Source: Convivina intestini (GTDB lineage: Bacteria > Bacillota > Bacilli > Lactobacillales > Lactobacillaceae). From it: a DNA stretch of 64,000 bases. Of the stretch, positions 62,033-64,000 are shown piece after piece. The DNA is taken from positions 1-64,000 of the forward strand of contig NZ_QEKT01000006.1 of the NCBI RefSeq assembly GCF_003096575.1. The letters are read 5' to 3'. Under the pieces are notes generated by a model that worked only from the letters and a program-made list of their open reading frames with translations, was not told the DNA's origin and searched no databases. The translations under genes and the position numbers were made by a program. Each line of letters opens with the position of its first letter. Positions within the stretch are counted from its first letter, which is position 1.

Positions 62033-64000
62033 TTATTGTTGATCATCATCAGTTAAAGGAGCGGGTTGGTCACTAGCAACTTTGGTGAAGGCTGCCTTAA
62101 CCTCTTCATCTTCCTTGTTTAATAGCTCTGGATTACTCCGGGCCAACTTTTCTAGCGCATCAACTGGCAAAACAGAATCATCTTCATCCATTTGCTTTAA
62201 TTCAACTGCTGATCCTTCTTGATCAAGCACACGCATATCCAAACCAAGAGCTTGCAATTCCTTAACCAACACTCGGAATGACTCTGGCACACCGGGACGT
62301 GGAATTGGCTCACCCTTAATGATTGATTCATAAACCTTAACACGACCAGCAACATCATCTGACTTGTAAGTCAAAATTTCTTGCAAGGTGTAGGCGGCAC
62401 CGTAGGCTTCCAAAGCCCAAACTTCCATTTCACCAAAACGCTGGCCACCAAACTGAGCTTTACCACCCAAAGGCTGTTGCGTAACAAGTGAGTAAGGTCC
62501 AATTGAACGAGCGTGAATCTTATCGTCAACCATGTGGGCCAACTTCATATAGTGCATAACCCCAACGGCCACACGCTTATCAAAGGCTTCTCCAGTCCGG
62601 CCGTCATAAACGACTGACTTTCCATCAGCTGGCAAACCAGCTTCTTGCAAAGCTTCTTCGATTTCATCATCGCTGGCACCATCAAAGACTGGTGAAGCAA
62701 CGTGGATACCTAACTTCTTAGCAGCAAATCCCAAGTGAAGTTCCAAAACCTGCCCAATGTTCATACGAGAAGGGACACCCATGGGTGACAATAGGATGTC
62801 AATTGGGGTTCCATCAGGCATATATGGCATATCTTCTTCTGGCACAACCACAGAAACAGTTCCCTTGTTTCCGTGACGACCGGCCATCTTATCACCGACT
62901 TGAATCTTACGCTTTTGGGCAATATAAACTCGAACCATCATGTTGACACCCGGTGCCAATTCATCTCCATTTTCAGGAGTATAGATCCGAACACTTTGGA
63001 CGACACCGCCACCACCGTGTGGTACATGGAGGGAAGTATCACGAACTTCACGAGCCTTTTCACCAAAGATTGCGTGCAACAAACGTTCTTCAGCAGATAG
63101 ATCAGTAACACCCTTTGGTGTTACTTTACCAACCAAAATATCACCATCGTGAACTTCAGCTCCGACACGGATAATACCATTTTCATCCAAATCCTTAAGC
63201 TGTTCTTCACCAGTGTTAGGAATTTCACGGGTAATTTCTTCCGGTCCTAATTTGGTATCACGCGCCTCTGAATCATATTCTTCGATGTGAATTGATGTAT
63301 AAACATCTTCACGAACTAGACGTTCGTTCAAGATGATGGCATCTTCGAAGTTATATCCTTGCCAAGTCATAAAAGCGATTAATGGGTTTTGACCCAAGGC
63401 TAATTCACCTAATTCCATGGAAGGTCCATCAGCCAATACCTGATCAGCATCAACTTGTTCGCCGACCTTAACAATTGGCTTTTGGTTATAGTTCTTACCA
63501 CCGTTTGAACGGCGGAATTTCATTAATTCATAGGTGTCTAATTGACCATCTTCGCGACGAACACGAATTTGACGAGCATCGACGTACTCAACTTCACCAT
63601 CCGCCTTAGCAATCAAAGCAGCACCAGAATCGTGAGCGGCCTTATATTCAACACCAGTTCCCACAATTGGGGAATGTGGGTCAAGCAAAGGAACGGCCTG
63701 ACGCTGCATGTTGGCACCCATCAAGGCCCGGTTAGAATCATCGTTTTCCAAGAAAGGAATAACGGCAGTACCAACTGAGACAACCTGCTTAGGCGAAACA
63801 TCGACATAATCAATCTTTTCAACTGGCGTTTCGATGTTTTCTTCACCAAAACGAGCCATGGCAGTTGAATGCACGAAACTACCATCATCTTCCAACTCCG
63901 TGTTGGCTTGGGCCACGATGTAGTTATCTTCTTCATCAGCCGTTAGGTAATCAATTCGGTCAGTAACCTTGTGAGTACCCCAATCAACACGACGGTATGG
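62033..64000 (-). CDS. rpoB: RNA polymerase beta subunit (C-terminal 655 residues; 5' end outside the window)
   Basis: The frame is open to the window edge (first codons read [17 protein letters not shown]), so the gene is cut. Motifs include [17 protein letters not shown]-like [45 protein letters not shown] and [24 protein letters not shown]. The acidic tail after the last conserved helix is typical of Lactobacillaceae. Confidence 0.98.
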   Translation of the reverse strand, partial: PYRRVDWGTHKVTDRIDYLTADEEDNYIVAQANTELEDDGSFVHSTAMARFGEENIETPVEKIDYVDVSPKQVVSVGTAVIPFLENDDSNRALMGANMQRQAVPLLDPHSPIVGTGVEYKAAHDSGAALIAKADGEVEYVDARQIRVRREDGQLDTYELMKFRRSNGGKNYNQKPIVKVGEQVDADQVLADGPSMELGELALGQNPLIAFMTWQGYNFEDAIILNERLVREDVYTSIHIEEYDSEARDTKLGPEEITREIPNTGEEQLKDLDENGIIRVGAEVHDGDILVGKVTPKGVTDLSAEERLLHAIFGEKAREVRDTSLHVPHGGGGVVQSVRIYTPENGDELAPGVNMMVRVYIAQKRKIQVGDKMAGRHGNKGTVSVVVPEEDMPYMPDGTPIDILLSPMGVPSRMNIGQVLELHLGFAAKKLGIHVASPVFDGASDDEIEEALQEAGLPADGKSVVYDGRTGEAFDKRVAVGVMHYMKLAHMVDDKIHARSIGPYSLVTQQPLGGKAQFGGQRFGEMEVWALEAYGAAYTLQEILTYKSDDVAGRVKVYESIIKGEPIPRPGVPESFRVLVKELQALGLDMRVLDQEGSAVELKQMDEDDSVLPVDALEKLARSNPELLNKEDEEVKAAFTKVASDQPAPLTDDDQQ

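Overview
The window is a piece of a low-GC Firmicutes chromosome from the Lactobacillaceae, most likely a heterofermentative lineage close to Weissella or Leuconostoc. Reasons: a complete type II fatty acid operon headed by a FabT-type MarR regulator and using FabK, a T-box with an ATG specifier, an ssrA tag reading AKNNNSYAIAA, a short SRP RNA next to dnaX, and the rlmB-sigH-rpmG-secE-nusG-rplKA-rplJL-rpoBC order. The genus is inferred from gene content; no 16S rRNA is present.

Layout. 0-5.65 kb: small housekeeping and stress genes (Rrf2 regulator divergent from a nitroreductase, SMR transporter, secreted propeller-like protein, MscL-like channel, GIY-YIG protein, TMEM175-like channel). 5.7-13.67 kb: an accessory island that ends at the 3' end of ssrA (tmRNA), with decayed duplicated Cse60-like genes, a DJ-1/PfpI remnant, a Ser/Gln-rich anchored protein, a lone SIR2-domain protein of the anti-phage type, a GNAT toxin-antitoxin-like pair, a DUF1304 membrane protein, a RinA/ArpU-like phage regulator, and long gene-free stretches. 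These stretches are not featureless. One holds about 470 nt of interlocking long-range stems that look like a large structured RNA. Several hold many different short words, each repeated at exactly 10 bp. 13.67-24.45 kb: ssrA, then the fab/acc operon on the minus strand (fabZ1-fabT-fabH-acpP-fabK-fabD-fabG-fabF-accB-fabZ2-accC-accD-accA) with two FabT-like operators in front. 24.45-31.6 kb: YdcF-like protein, phosphoesterase, gap, ECF S component, disulfide reductase, metG. 31.7-35.1 kb: a cystine-type ABC transporter and nuclease operon behind a 17-codon leader peptide and terminator/antiterminator. 35.1-45.2 kb: ferredoxin-NADP reductase, nucleoside hydrolase, deoxynucleoside kinase, VanY-type peptidase, tRNA-Lys, a Met T-box-controlled glutamine-amidotransferase-like hydrolase and permease, ROK fructokinase, a candidate structured RNA, CPBP protein, galE, acyl-ACP thioesterase. 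45.2-51.9 kb: rsmI-holB-darA-tmk-yaaL-recR-dnaX, SRP RNA, tadA and a methyltransferase. 52-64 kb: ribosomal protein and transcription genes, ending inside rpoB.

How it works together: the core is a growth-linked set (lipid synthesis, replication clamp loading, tRNA and rRNA modification, transcription) read almost entirely on the minus strand. The plus-strand genes are mostly transport, stress and accessory functions. The most interesting parts are the large RNA candidate and lag-10 repeats in the ssrA island, the Cys-codon leader peptide attenuator, and a second candidate RNA at 42.5-42.7 kb.
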